A stretch of DNA of 64,000 bases from Gammaproteobacteria bacterium (GCA_029881995.1 JAOULO010000011.1:1-64000), one strand, 5' to 3'; numbered from the stretch's first letter, positions 43,584 through 52,591 are shown. The notes: generated from the sequence alone by a model not told the origin. Made by a program: numbers and translations.

Positions 43584-43988
43584 ATGAAACGCATTTCATT
43601 TTTATTTAGCTGTCTGTACCTGGGCGCAACAGCGGTGCAGGCAGAGTCTGTGGCCGTGACGAGATTGCTGAAAACATATAAGTCACAAGGTGCAACAACT
43701 GCCAGTCGTGATCAGGGCAAAATAATGTGGCAGAAACAGTACTCTGGCAAATCACCTTTTAATACGCGCAGTTGCGCAAGCTGTCATGAGACTGATCTGA
43801 AACAGTCAGGTAAACACGTAAAGACAAAAAAAGTGATTAAGCCAATGGCACCGTCAGTTAACCCTGAGCGACTAACTGACATCAAGGAGATTGAAAAGTG
43901 GTTCCGGCGTAATTGTAAATGGACCCTTGGACGAGAATGTAGTCCAGCCGAAAAAGCCAGTTTACTGACTTATATCTCGCAGCAATAA
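43584..43988 (+). CDS. SHP-type monohaem cytochrome c (DUF1924)
   Basis: About 134 residues from the ATG at 43584 ('TTGGAGGTCACG' before it), with a signal peptide ending near 'AVQAES'. The haem site is Cys64, Cys67, His68 in 'CASCHE'. The C-terminal part 'IKPMAPSVNPERLTD', 'WFRRNCKWTLGREC' is typical of SHP, an oxygen-binding cytochrome with an unusual Asn ligand. It is 12 bases after the b561 gene stop and 15 before the DHC gene. Confidence 0.9.
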   Translation: MKRISFLFSCLYLGATAVQAESVAVTRLLKTYKSQGATTASRDQGKIMWQKQYSGKSPFNTRSCASCHETDLKQSGKHVKTKKVIKPMAPSVNPERLTDIKEIEKWFRRNCKWTLGRECSPAEKASLLTYISQQ

Positions 43989-44003
43989 AAGAGGAGATTA
44001 GTT

Positions 44004-44546
44004 ATGAAAAAGTTATCTGCAATAACAATGGTTCTATTGGTCGGAATCTTTGGCATTAACACTGCATGCAGTGATGATGACTGGGAAGACCGTATTCGGT
44101 ATTCAACAGGCGTAAAACTGCTGGAAAATCCTGTGTACAAAAAAGAGTGCGGTGATTGTCACATGGCATATCATCCTGGTCTGTTACCGGCAGCATCATG
44201 GCAAAAGCTGATGGCAGGCCTTGAGGATCACTTCGATGACAATGCCGAGCTGGATAAAGAGTTAGCCCAGCAGATCACACAGTTTCTGCTTGATAACAGT
44301 GCCGATAAATCAGATTACAGGCGTTCACGTCATTTCCGGAATATGGCCAGAGAAAAAGTTGTTATACGTATTACGGAGTTGCCCTATTTCATTCATGAGC
44401 ATGATGAAATACCCGCTCGATTGGTGAGTGGAAATAAGGAAGTAAACAGTTTCAGTCACTGTAATGCCTGCCATAAAAAGGCGGAGCAGGCGTCATTTCG
44501 GGAACATGATATATTTATACCAGGTTATGGCAAATGGGATGATTAA
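44004..44546 (+). CDS. DHC-type di-haem cytochrome c
   Basis: A 180-residue exported protein with a signal peptide in the first 23 residues and haem sites at Cys49, Cys52, His53 ('CGDCHMAYHPGLLP') and Cys153, Cys156, His157 ('CNACHKKA'). The pattern 'CxxCHxxYHPGLLPxxSW' is the DHC signature. DHC is thought to pass electrons from cytochrome b561 to SHP, which is encoded upstream. The stop overlaps the start of the PepSY gene. Confidence 0.92.
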   Translation: MKKLSAITMVLLVGIFGINTACSDDDWEDRIRYSTGVKLLENPVYKKECGDCHMAYHPGLLPAASWQKLMAGLEDHFDDNAELDKELAQQITQFLLDNSADKSDYRRSRHFRNMAREKVVIRITELPYFIHEHDEIPARLVSGNKEVNSFSHCNACHKKAEQASFREHDIFIPGYGKWDD

Positions 44547-44877
44547 AGAGTTATTGCAAATGGCCAGCGCGTTTATAACAAAGCTGAAAACAATGACGGC
44601 CATTTTGGTAATGGCCATGCTAACCCCTATGAGCTTGGCCGAGAAAGATCATGACACCGCGCAGCGCTTACGGGAGTCAGGTGACATTCTGCCACTGGAA
44701 AAAATTCTAGCCAGCATACGCACCGACTATCCTGGCAAGGTGCTTGAAGTGGAGCTGGAAAGAAAATCCGGTCGCATGGTCTACGAGATCGAGATTCTTT
44801 CGAAACAAGGCATTGTGTATGAGCTATATGTCGATGCCGCCACGGCAAAAATACTGAAGTCAAAAATAGACGATTAA
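44539..44877 (+). CDS. PepSY-domain periplasmic protein
   Basis: The C-terminal 70 residues form a PepSY domain ('PLEKILASIRTDYPGKVLEVELE', 'VYEIEILSKQGIVYELYVDAATAKILK'). An N-terminal hydrophobic stretch 'TAILVMAMLTPMSLA' is a likely signal. The start is uncertain: ATG at 44539 overlaps the DHC stop, ATG at 44560 gives a shorter signal region. It ends 1 base before the response regulator gene; PepSY proteins often modulate sensor kinases or proteases. Confidence 0.85.
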   Translation: MIKELLQMASAFITKLKTMTAILVMAMLTPMSLAEKDHDTAQRLRESGDILPLEKILASIRTDYPGKVLEVELERKSGRMVYEIEILSKQGIVYELYVDAATAKILKSKIDD

Positions 44878-44878
44878 G

Positions 44879-45541
44879 ATGCGACTCTTATTAGCTGAAG
44901 ATGACAGGGAACTAGCGTCATTACTAAAAAGGGACTTACAGTCAGCCGGCTATGCGGTGGATATTGCAGATAACGGTATCAGTGCCGAAGTGCTTGGTAA
45001 TGAAGCTATCTATGATGTTGCCGTGCTTGATCTTGGCTTGCCCGAACGTAACGGCATGGAGGTACTGAATAACTGGCGCAAGAAAGGTAACACTTTACCG
45101 GTCATTATTCTCACTGCACGAAACGCCTGGTATGAGCGAGTCGAAGGTTTTAAGACCGGTGCAGATGATTACCTTGGTAAACCCTTTCATACAGAAGAAT
45201 TGCTGGCGCGTATTGCTGCACTTGTGCATCGTTCACATAAACAGGCTGGTGGTAAGCTGAATGTCGCAGGCCTGGAACTGGACGAAGACCGGCAGGAACT
45301 ACAAACTGCTGATGGAATTATTCACAAGCTAACGGGTACAGAGTATCGCTTATTACGCTACATGCTATTACATCCGGGGCGAATCATGTCAAAGTCAGAA
45401 TTGACCGAGCATATTTATGAATTCGATGCAGATAAGGACAGTAATGTGATTGAGGTTTATATCCGCCGTTTGCGTCAGTTGCTTGGCAAGGAACGTATCG
45501 AGACCCGTCGTGGCCAGGGATACGTTTTCAGGGAGAGCTAA
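44879..45541 (+). CDS. OmpR/PhoB-family response regulator
   Basis: A 220-residue regulator. The receiver domain has Asp51 ('VLDLGLPERNG') and a Lys in 'YLGKPF'; the winged helix follows from about 125, with 'LTGTEYRLLRYMLLHPG' and 'VIEVYIRRLRQLLGKE'. It probably controls the upstream cytochrome operon. Its stop shares a base with the start of the sensor kinase gene (TAATG). Confidence 0.95.
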   Translation: MRLLLAEDDRELASLLKRDLQSAGYAVDIADNGISAEVLGNEAIYDVAVLDLGLPERNGMEVLNNWRKKGNTLPVIILTARNAWYERVEGFKTGADDYLGKPFHTEELLARIAALVHRSHKQAGGKLNVAGLELDEDRQELQTADGIIHKLTGTEYRLLRYMLLHPGRIMSKSELTEHIYEFDADKDSNVIEVYIRRLRQLLGKERIETRRGQGYVFRES

Positions 45542-46866
45542 TGCATTCATTACAGAACAGGTTGGGTTCGGGTTTAATCATCAGTCTGCTGCTTGCATTT
45601 AGTGCATTATGGTTTGTCGTCAGTGAAGGTGTGCAGTTTCTCGCAGAGGAATATATCGCCTCGCGCCTGCAACATGATGCCGAAAGTCTGTTAAGTCAGC
45701 TTAAACAGGATAAATCGGGTGTTTTGAAACTCTCAGACAGCCAGATTGATTCAGTTTATACAAAACCCTTCTCAGGACATTACTACCAAATTAATATTGA
45801 AAAGCAGATTATTAAATCTCGCTCCCTGTGGGACAGTCTGTTGCAGGCTGTGTCAGTTGAGACAGGTCAGCAATTAAGAAGCTACCATGCCGGCCCCAAT
45901 CAGCAACAGTTATTGGTCATGCATTATGGGTTCGAGAAACAGGGCAAAACAATCCAGATACATATTGCTGAGGATTTAAATCCAGTCACAGCAAGTATTC
46001 GAGAGTTTAACATCCGATTTGCGATCACCGCTCTGTTAATGCTAATGGTGCTGGTTATTGTGCAGATGTTTATCATGCGACGTAGCCTGAAAACACTCAG
46101 GATAATTCGTGATGAGCTGAGCCAGTTACAGGAAGGAAAAATATCTCAGCTGAGTCGCTGCCCCTTAATAGAATTGCATCCGTTGGTTGATGAAATTAAT
46201 CATATGCTCACTAATATGTCGCAGCGCTTACGACGTTCACGGGGATCCTTGGGTGATCTGGCTCACTCAATAAAGCGACCGTTGACAGTCATTCAACAAC
46301 ACATTGAACAGGCCGAAAATGTGCCGGTTGAACTGCGCAATAGTATGCTGGAACAGTTAAGTGACATTAACCAGTTAACCGAGCGAACTCTCAAACGGGC
46401 CAGCCTGGCGGGTGATCAACATGGTGTAACACGCTTTTCATTTAGTACGGACGTTGATGCCTTGATAAAGACGCTTGAGCTGATGTACAGCACGAGTAAT
46501 GTTCACATTGATCAAAAAGTCGATAGTGATATTTCCTACCATATTGACCGGCAGGATATGCTCGAATTGCTGGGTAACCTTTTGGATAACGCATGCAAAT
46601 GGGCAAACAGCAGGGTGATGCTTTCCATTTCACAGAATGGGGCATTAAACATTTGTGTCGAAGACGATGGACCAGGAATTGATCAAACAGACAAGGAACA
46701 ACTTGCAAAGCGTGGCTCAAGGCTGGATGAAAGCAAACCAGGCTACGGGCTTGGACTTGGCATCGCCACCGATATTGTCGAAGAGTATGGCGGTACCATT
46801 CATTACTCGCGCTCACAAGAGCTAGGTGGTTTTAAAGTAGACATTTCACTGTCTGAAACTCGTTAA
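45541..46866 (+). CDS. Membrane sensor histidine kinase
   Basis: A 441-residue kinase with spans at about 10-30 and 160-178, a periplasmic sensor of about 130 residues and a HAMP-like linker. HisKA reads 'GDLAHSIKRPL' with His242, in which the usual 'HELRTPL' is changed as in PhoQ-like kinases. The ATPase N-box is 'NLLDNACKWA' and the G-boxes 'EDDGPG' and 'GYGLGLGIA'. It pairs with the preceding regulator. Confidence 0.94.
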   Translation: MHSLQNRLGSGLIISLLLAFSALWFVVSEGVQFLAEEYIASRLQHDAESLLSQLKQDKSGVLKLSDSQIDSVYTKPFSGHYYQINIEKQIIKSRSLWDSLLQAVSVETGQQLRSYHAGPNQQQLLVMHYGFEKQGKTIQIHIAEDLNPVTASIREFNIRFAITALLMLMVLVIVQMFIMRRSLKTLRIIRDELSQLQEGKISQLSRCPLIELHPLVDEINHMLTNMSQRLRRSRGSLGDLAHSIKRPLTVIQQHIEQAENVPVELRNSMLEQLSDINQLTERTLKRASLAGDQHGVTRFSFSTDVDALIKTLELMYSTSNVHIDQKVDSDISYHIDRQDMLELLGNLLDNACKWANSRVMLSISQNGALNICVEDDGPGIDQTDKEQLAKRGSRLDESKPGYGLGLGIATDIVEEYGGTIHYSRSQELGGFKVDISLSETR

Positions 46867-46879
46867 ATATATGTTAACG

Positions 46880-46964
46880 AAGTGGGAGTGAAGCAAGACC
46901 ATTAGTTCAGTTACAAATAGCAGCTTAGTGAACGACCGACTAATGGATAGTGACTCCACAACTT
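46880..46964. repeat. Long imperfect inverted repeat after the sensor kinase gene
   Basis: CCATTAGT (46899-46906) pairs with ACTAATGG (46939-46946), and AAGTGGGAGTGA (46880-46891) pairs imperfectly with TGACTCCACAACTT (46951-46964). The element lies between the convergent sensor kinase and symporter genes. There is no T run, so it is not a simple terminator. Confidence 0.45.
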
Positions 46965-47004
46965 AATATTGCAGGAATTTCCACCAGTACCCCAAGGTAA
47001 AACC

Positions 47005-47955
47005 TTACGAAGCGATACTCGGCGGATGTTGGTTTTTACTCTCTCGATATCGAAAATAAGCCGTTGCACCTGCCGCCGTTAAAATACACCACACAGCAAA
47101 TAATGCACCGGGCAGGGCGGTCTCCGGGGTGTCTTTGAAGTGGGCCAGTGCCAGTACCACCCCCATACCAGCATTCTGCATACCGATTTCAATGGCCAGG
47201 GTCAGACGATGTTTGTGGTCAAAGCCATAGAGCTTAGCGGCAAACCAGCCTCCGAGATAACCCAGGGCATTTAGTGCTACTACCATGATAAAGATGTCCA
47301 TACCCACCTGGCTGATGCGTGACTGGTTGGCGGCTACGGCGTAGGAACAGATGATAATGATGGCCGTGGCGGCAACAGCGGGGGCGATCTCCTTAGCTGC
47401 CTCCAGCCCCGTTTTAAGCTGGCGACGCAATAGCATACCGAGTGTCAGTGGTAATACCACGGTAAGTAAAATCGTCTGCATCATTCCCCAGAATGGAATG
47501 GGGAGTAAGTGCCCGCCTAAGGTCTCAACCATAGTTGGTGTGATCAAGGGTGAAAGAAAAGTCGCGACTGTGGTCATGGCAATAGAGAAGGCCATCGCCC
47601 CACCAGCGAGATAAACAATCACATTACTGGCCATGGCACCGGGTGCAGAGCCGACGATGATAAAACCCAGCGCCAGCGCAGGTGGCAGGTCAGTAAATTT
47701 GACCAATAGAAAGGCCATGGTTGGCATCAGCAAAAACTGTGTTAACACACCAAGGCCGATCCGCTTTGGATGTTGCAGAGTATCCGAGAGTTCTTTGGGT
47801 TCCAGTACCACGCCCAGGGCAAACATGGTGGCGGCGAACATCCATTTAAAAACACTACCAAAAATCAAAAACCATTCAGGTTTGAAATAGGCCAGGATGG
47901 CACCGATTAAGGTGAGCGGTGCCAGGCCATTGGCAATGAGCCGAAAAATAAACAT
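47005..47955 (-). CDS. Bile acid:sodium symporter-family transporter
   Basis: A 316-residue membrane protein with nine or ten spans. It matches the SBF/BASS family, with 'MFALGVVL', 'GSAPGAMASNVIVYLAGG' and 'AIEIGMQNAGMGVVLA'. In bacteria such proteins move organic anions or pantothenate-like compounds with sodium; the substrate cannot be read here. It is convergent with the sensor kinase gene and divergent from the gene at 48106. Confidence 0.92.
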   Translation of the reverse strand: MFIFRLIANGLAPLTLIGAILAYFKPEWFLIFGSVFKWMFAATMFALGVVLEPKELSDTLQHPKRIGLGVLTQFLLMPTMAFLLVKFTDLPPALALGFIIVGSAPGAMASNVIVYLAGGAMAFSIAMTTVATFLSPLITPTMVETLGGHLLPIPFWGMMQTILLTVVLPLTLGMLLRRQLKTGLEAAKEIAPAVAATAIIIICSYAVAANQSRISQVGMDIFIMVVALNALGYLGGWFAAKLYGFDHKHRLTLAIEIGMQNAGMGVVLALAHFKDTPETALPGALFAVWCILTAAGATAYFRYRESKNQHPPSIAS

Positions 47956-48105
47956 CAGGGTATTTTACGTTCACGCTGGATAAAAGCAAAACATAAATTA
48001 ATCCAATCACAGCTTTGCGGTGTCTCAGGTTTACCAGGCTATATTGTGGCCAGGTTTTAGAGATAGGGGCGGATTTTTTTAGTAAAAAAGTTTTTGGGGA
48101 AAAGA

Positions 48106-48819
48106 ATGAAACATAAGACTTTATTTATATTGCCATTTTTGTGTGTATTAATATGGGGGGAGTTGGCGCTTGCACAAGATGATTCTTTAATAAGGGCACG
48201 TGCCACATTGGGTTGGTCATCATATGAGCTTACTTTGACTGGTAGAGGCTCTAATTCACCGGATGCCAAGAGTGATTATCCAACAGTTGGTGGTGGTTTG
48301 TCTTATGCCAAGGATAAATTCTATATAGATACTACCTACGCAGTAAGCCTGGATGCTAGACATGACTGGGAAGGATATGAAGGTAAATTTAAACGGGAAG
48401 ATACTACGTTTACGGTAGGTTACCTTCTGGAAAACAATTGGTCGGCATTTGCTGGTTATAAATGGGGTAAGTCCAAATTTAGTCAGGATAACCTTCCTGG
48501 CTATTCGTTAAGTTTTGAAGTATTTGGTTGGTATGTTGGTGGTAGCAAAGTTATACCGATGCAACAGAAAGGAAGTTTAGTGTTGAGTGTCGCGGTCGCT
48601 TCAATGAAAGGTGAAATATATGATACGGATACTCTGGATGATACAGGTGAAGCAGTTGGTACCAGTTACTCAATTGGATACAGCTTACCGTTACAGAAAA
48701 AATCAGGCCTTCAGTTTCGCAGTTATTACCAGAAATATAAATACAGTAAGTTTGCAACGGTGGTGGATATTGAAGAAGACATTTTTGGACTGGATGCGAG
48801 TTTTTATCTAAATTTCTAG
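48106..48819 (+). CDS. Secreted or outer-membrane beta-barrel-like protein
   Basis: About 237 residues from the ATG at 48106, with 'GGGGAAAAG' before it. A Sec signal ends near 'LALAQDD'. The mature part alternates hydrophobic and polar residues with many Tyr, Trp and Gly ('FAGYKWGKSKF', 'VFGWYVGGSKV', 'GLQFRSYYQKYKYSKF') and ends in Phe ('ASFYLNF'), typical of an outer membrane barrel. No specific family recognised. Its stop lies 52 bases before the Ser/Thr kinase gene on the same strand. Confidence 0.75.
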   Translation: MKHKTLFILPFLCVLIWGELALAQDDSLIRARATLGWSSYELTLTGRGSNSPDAKSDYPTVGGGLSYAKDKFYIDTTYAVSLDARHDWEGYEGKFKREDTTFTVGYLLENNWSAFAGYKWGKSKFSQDNLPGYSLSFEVFGWYVGGSKVIPMQQKGSLVLSVAVASMKGEIYDTDTLDDTGEAVGTSYSIGYSLPLQKKSGLQFRSYYQKYKYSKFATVVDIEEDIFGLDASFYLNF

Positions 48820-48870
48820 TGGATAAGATTTTGTGCGTATGAATGGGTACTTAAACAGGAATAACGGATA

Positions 48871-50556
48871 ATGGTTGAACTGCCAGGATATGTAATGATT
48901 CACGAGTTAGGTCGAGGGGGAATGGCTCATGTCTATTTAGCGCTCCATAAGGGCCTGGATCGTAAAGTGGCAATTAAGGTCATGTACCCTAACCTTGCTA
49001 CAGATAGTTCGTTTAGTAAACGGTTTATCCGCGAAGCCAGGATTCTGGCCAGCCTGAATCATCGAAATATTATTACAGTCTTTGATGTGGGGGTACATAA
49101 TGGGCATCACTACATTGCAATGGAATACCTTCCTGGTAATCGTTTACATGGAAAAATCAAAAACGGGTTTAACCCACAGGAGGCACTCTCGATTGTAAAA
49201 CAGATTGCAGTGGGGCTTGATGTTGCCCATAAGAATGGTTTTATTCACCGAGACATAAAACCTGGAAATATTCTGTTCCGAGGTGATGGGGCGGCAGTAA
49301 TTACCGATTTTGGTGTCGCTCGGTGTGAAGATGTAGAGACCAAAATGACCCAGACAGGAACAGTCATTGGGACCCCTCGTTATATGAGTCCAGAGCAGGC
49401 CCAGGGTAGTGAGCTGAAGCCATGTTCAGATATATATAGTTTAGGCGTTGTGTTTTATGAAATGCTGACAGGAAAGGTTCCTTATCGAGCTGATTCAACA
49501 GTGGGGCTAATGTATAAGCATGTTCATGAACCTGTCCCAAATCTTCCTCCTAGTTATCAGACATATCAGGCATTGCTCAATAAACTAATGGCAAAGAATC
49601 ATACCGAACGATTTCAAAATGGTTCTGAGATCATTAATGCGATTGAAAATATACAGGATGAACAACCACATGCTACAGTGACAACCCGGATAAAGCCACA
49701 GGCCTCTATACGTAAGTTAAAGGTTTTAGATAAGGTTAAAACCAGTATTAAAGTAATTAATTTTGACAGGGTACGACATTTTCTGGTTTCAAGACCTTTA
49801 ACTATTGGTGGGGTTGTAGTGCTATTATTTACACTCGGTATGACAATTCTAAGCAACTATAAACAGCATGCTGAGGAATTTGTAGATACTCAGAGACAAA
49901 CAAAAGCAGAACCACCAGTCAGTTTATTAGCGCAGGAGCCACAGACGAATAATAAATTGAGTGAAGAGGCTCTGGCACTTGCAGCAGTTTCTCAGCATGT
50001 AAATTATGATGACCAGGAAGAAATAAAGATTGCGAAGGAAACTGAGGGTAAGATAGCTATAGATAAGACTGCAAAGGGTAAGGAGGCTGAGAATAAAGAA
50101 CAGCTTAAGCAGGAAGCCAGTAAGGCCTTGCAGCTGGAAACTGCAATACGGATTAAGCAACAGCAGCAGAATGAACAAAAGAAAATAAGGACGCTCATTT
50201 CCCAGGCAGAGAAAGATTTAAAAAGCAACCGATTAAAAGAGGCTTATCGACACTATAGTAAAGTACTGAAGCTGGAGAGCAAGAATGATATGGCACGTCA
50301 AGGTATAAAACAGGTTTCAGGAAAGTATCTTGATCTGGCAATAAGTAATGCCAATCAGGCCCGCTTTAAAAAAGCAGATTATTATTTTGGCCAGGGTAAG
50401 TCCATTATGCCGGGTCATCCGAAACTGGCAGTGACCAGAAAACAGATAATTCATTTAAGACAAAACCATAAGCTGGCAGAGGAAAAGAAGTCCACAAAAT
50501 TTCAGCCAGAGCCTGTCGAATCAGACACTACTCCACAAGTGTTCGGTGGGTTTTAG
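48871..50556 (+). CDS. Transmembrane Ser/Thr protein kinase with C-terminal TPR-like region
   Basis: A 561-residue protein. The Hanks-type kinase domain spans about 5-265, with glycine loop 'GRGGMAHVY', Lys36 in 'VAIKV', catalytic Asp128 in 'HRDIKPGN' and Asp146 in 'DFGVA'; 'GTPRYMSPEQ' is the activation segment. A membrane span lies at about 308-333, followed by a Lys/Glu/Gln-rich coil (about 370-450) and a tetratricopeptide-like region (about 450-530). The kinase would lie in the cytoplasm and the rest outside the membrane. No type VI secretion or other partner locus is in the window. Confidence 0.94.
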   Translation: MVELPGYVMIHELGRGGMAHVYLALHKGLDRKVAIKVMYPNLATDSSFSKRFIREARILASLNHRNIITVFDVGVHNGHHYIAMEYLPGNRLHGKIKNGFNPQEALSIVKQIAVGLDVAHKNGFIHRDIKPGNILFRGDGAAVITDFGVARCEDVETKMTQTGTVIGTPRYMSPEQAQGSELKPCSDIYSLGVVFYEMLTGKVPYRADSTVGLMYKHVHEPVPNLPPSYQTYQALLNKLMAKNHTERFQNGSEIINAIENIQDEQPHATVTTRIKPQASIRKLKVLDKVKTSIKVINFDRVRHFLVSRPLTIGGVVVLLFTLGMTILSNYKQHAEEFVDTQRQTKAEPPVSLLAQEPQTNNKLSEEALALAAVSQHVNYDDQEEIKIAKETEGKIAIDKTAKGKEAENKEQLKQEASKALQLETAIRIKQQQQNEQKKIRTLISQAEKDLKSNRLKEAYRHYSKVLKLESKNDMARQGIKQVSGKYLDLAISNANQARFKKADYYFGQGKSIMPGHPKLAVTRKQIIHLRQNHKLAEEKKSTKFQPEPVESDTTPQVFGGF

Positions 50557-50570
50557 TTGCTTAATTAATA

Positions 50571-51131
50571 TTATTTATCTAACTGATAGGTAGCCAGGGT
50601 CCAGAAATCTTTTCCTGTTTTAGCAGGGCCAGACCAATTTTGAACCAGTAGTTCTTTGGCAATAAAGTAATTCATGAAGCCATGCCCAACCAGCAGTACT
50701 CTGGAGTGCTCCTCTGCCAGGCTGACTAGTTTAGATGTAGCGGTTTTGGCGCGCTGTTTTGCCATAGCGAGCGACTCACCATTTTTTGCAAACCCAAAAA
50801 TAGACATGACGCGAAACAATACGCTCCACTTACTAATCGACATTCGTAATGCACCTTTATCATAATAGGGCATGGCGACTTCTCTGAAAATTGGGTCAGT
50901 TATGTGGATCTTATTTATTCCCAGGGCATGTGCAGATTCAATGGATCGTAAAAGATCACTGCAGACAATATAATGATGTTGTAATGCAAACTGTTTGAGT
51001 TGACTTGGTGGTGTTTCCTGAATCCCAGACTGGTTGTATTTCTCAACAATATCACCAAATTCACCAGCAGATGGAGCTCCTTTAAGTTCGTAGCTTGGTC
51101 TGCCATGGCGTAACAGGGTGATTTCAGGCAT
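50571..51131 (-). CDS. Histidine phosphatase-family protein (SixA/phosphoglycerate mutase-like)
   Basis: A 186-residue protein with the 'LLRHG' signature (nucleophile His9) and a second conserved His in 'VLLVGHGFM'. It lacks the long insert of phosphoglycerate mutases. The family covers phosphohistidine and small-molecule phosphatases. It is convergent with the Ser/Thr kinase gene, 14 bases apart, so co-occurrence is noted but joint function is inference. Stop codons of both lie within the gap. Confidence 0.87.
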   Translation of the reverse strand: MPEITLLRHGRPSYELKGAPSAGEFGDIVEKYNQSGIQETPPSQLKQFALQHHYIVCSDLLRSIESAHALGINKIHITDPIFREVAMPYYDKGALRMSISKWSVLFRVMSIFGFAKNGESLAMAKQRAKTATSKLVSLAEEHSRVLLVGHGFMNYFIAKELLVQNWSGPAKTGKDFWTLATYQLDK

Positions 51132-51358
51132 TGGATATTGATCTGAATATAATTAATGGTTTTGAGTATTTTCAATAACCCAATGGATTCTGTCTAGTCT
51201 TCGACTGATAGAAATTTAATTTATGATTTGTAGTTTTATATTAGTGTGGTTAATAGTTGAACAAAATTGATGTCAGAAATATTTACATATTTAGCATTTA
51301 TTAAATCATTTCTTTTTCTGTCTAGATATAACCTATTGTATTTGAGTCGTTTATATAT

Positions 51359-51375
51359 TTGGCATATTAAATGCT
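51359..51375 (+). promoter_or_regulatory. Sigma-54-type promoter upstream of the PEP-CTERM gene
   Basis: TGGCATATTAAATGCT at 51360-51375 fits the -24/-12 consensus TGGCAYR-N4-TTGCW with one mismatch and GG/GC spaced by 10 bases. Predicted start is near 51386, leaving about 45 bases before the ATG at 51431. PEP-CTERM genes in other proteobacteria are known to depend on RpoN with PrsK/PrsR. Confidence 0.65.
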
Positions 51376-51430
51376 AAATGTCTTGTCATTACAATTAATC
51401 ACAAAATTAGGCAATAACAGGAGGTGGCTT

Positions 51431-52150
51431 ATGTCTGTTGGTTTTAAAAAAATAATTCTATCTGCATTCAGCTTTTTTATCTGCTCTACAGTTGTTGCGG
51501 TGCCCGTTAACCTTTATGTGGATTCTGCACCCAATATCTATGGTTCACCAGATTACCCGGCCTGGGAATCAACGACATACAGCTCAGCAGCTGATGGCAG
51601 CTTTACTAATATGGCCAATAGCAGTAATGCTGCCAATGCCGGGACAACTAATTTCGAAATGGATGATATGGTGGTATACAGCTTTGGTGATCTGGGTAAG
51701 CGCCTGCATTTTCTGTATTGGTTGCCTGGTGAAACAGTAGCGGGTCTCAGTGGCCGGTTTGAGGTAAGTCTTCAATATGATTGGGATGGAACTACCTATG
51801 ATGGTTACCTGGGTTACTATGGAACCAGCTGGATTACGCCATTGAACTGGCAGGACTATGATAGTGACGGTGACGGTTTATCCGATGGTGTGATGGGCAG
51901 TTCAGGTTGGGCTTGGTGGGGCGCGTATGGTGACAACACCCAGGCAGCACTTGATGCCGATATTGCAAGCTGGAACCAGTATCAGGGAAATATGTATTTC
52001 AGAGCCAGATTAGATAATGAGATTTATAATCTAACTGCCTATCACAGCGTCCCTGAGCCTAGCATATTGTTTCTGTTTGTTATGGGTTTGATAGTGTTGT
52101 CAGTTACTGCAAGTCATAAAAGCAGAAAAAATAGAATCAGAAAACTATAA
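51431..52150 (+). CDS. PEP-CTERM sorting-domain protein
   Basis: About 239 residues from the ATG at 51431, chosen for its 'AGGAGGTGG' ribosome-binding site and signal peptide ('SAFSFFICSTVVAVP'). The mature protein is rich in Tyr, Trp, Ser and Asp, with a 'DYDSDGDGLSDG' calcium-like stretch. The C-terminus has 'SVPEPS', a hydrophobic span and a basic tail 'KSRKNRIRK', which together form a PEP-CTERM signal cleaved by exosortase. No exosortase, glycosyltransferase or exopolysaccharide gene is near, so this is an orphan target, likely secreted or surface-bound. Confidence 0.9.
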   Translation: MSVGFKKIILSAFSFFICSTVVAVPVNLYVDSAPNIYGSPDYPAWESTTYSSAADGSFTNMANSSNAANAGTTNFEMDDMVVYSFGDLGKRLHFLYWLPGETVAGLSGRFEVSLQYDWDGTTYDGYLGYYGTSWITPLNWQDYDSDGDGLSDGVMGSSGWAWWGAYGDNTQAALDADIASWNQYQGNMYFRARLDNEIYNLTAYHSVPEPSILFLFVMGLIVLSVTASHKSRKNRIRKL

Positions 52151-52153
52151 AGC

Positions 52154-52591
52154 CTATTCTTCACAGAGAAAATCTTCTGTCTGAGGGATGGTGAATACTT
52201 TTTCCAGAAATTGTTCTGGCAAGGCGGTCAGTTTTCGTTTGGCAAGGTCCATCCATGCACCATCCACGGTGACTGTGGCAGCCAGTTTACCATCGGGCTT
52301 TGTAAAACTATGTACAAACGTCCAGCGTGAACCGTCGGGCCTGGTTTTTTGTAAGCGGGCATCGACGGTAATCACGTCTCCCATATTGAGTTCACGATAA
52401 AAGATCGTCTCTTCTCGAAACAGTACCGGCCCAAAATTATGTTTGGCCATGGTGACCAGATCCATGTCGATGGCCTTTAACAGTTTAACTCGCAGATGGG
52501 CAGCATAATCATTATAGGCGGAGTGGCGCATGTGGCGATTGGCATCTACATCGGCCCAGCGCACCTCAAACTGCATTGAAAAATTATCCAT
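52154..52591 (-). CDS. Hotdog-fold acyl-CoA thioesterase
   Basis: About 145 residues from the ATG at 52591 ('MDNFSMQFEVRWADVDANRH'), a 4HBT-type hotdog enzyme with Asp in 'ADVDANRHM' at the usual catalytic place. It overlaps the upstream thioesterase gene by 8 bases, so the longer frame to 52735 is not used. Likely hydrolyses acyl-CoA or acyl-carrier thioesters, with unknown chain length. Convergent with the PEP-CTERM gene, 3 bases from its stop. Confidence 0.88.
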   Translation of the reverse strand: MDNFSMQFEVRWADVDANRHMRHSAYNDYAAHLRVKLLKAIDMDLVTMAKHNFGPVLFREETIFYRELNMGDVITVDARLQKTRPDGSRWTFVHSFTKPDGKLAATVTVDGAWMDLAKRKLTALPEQFLEKVFTIPQTEDFLCEE

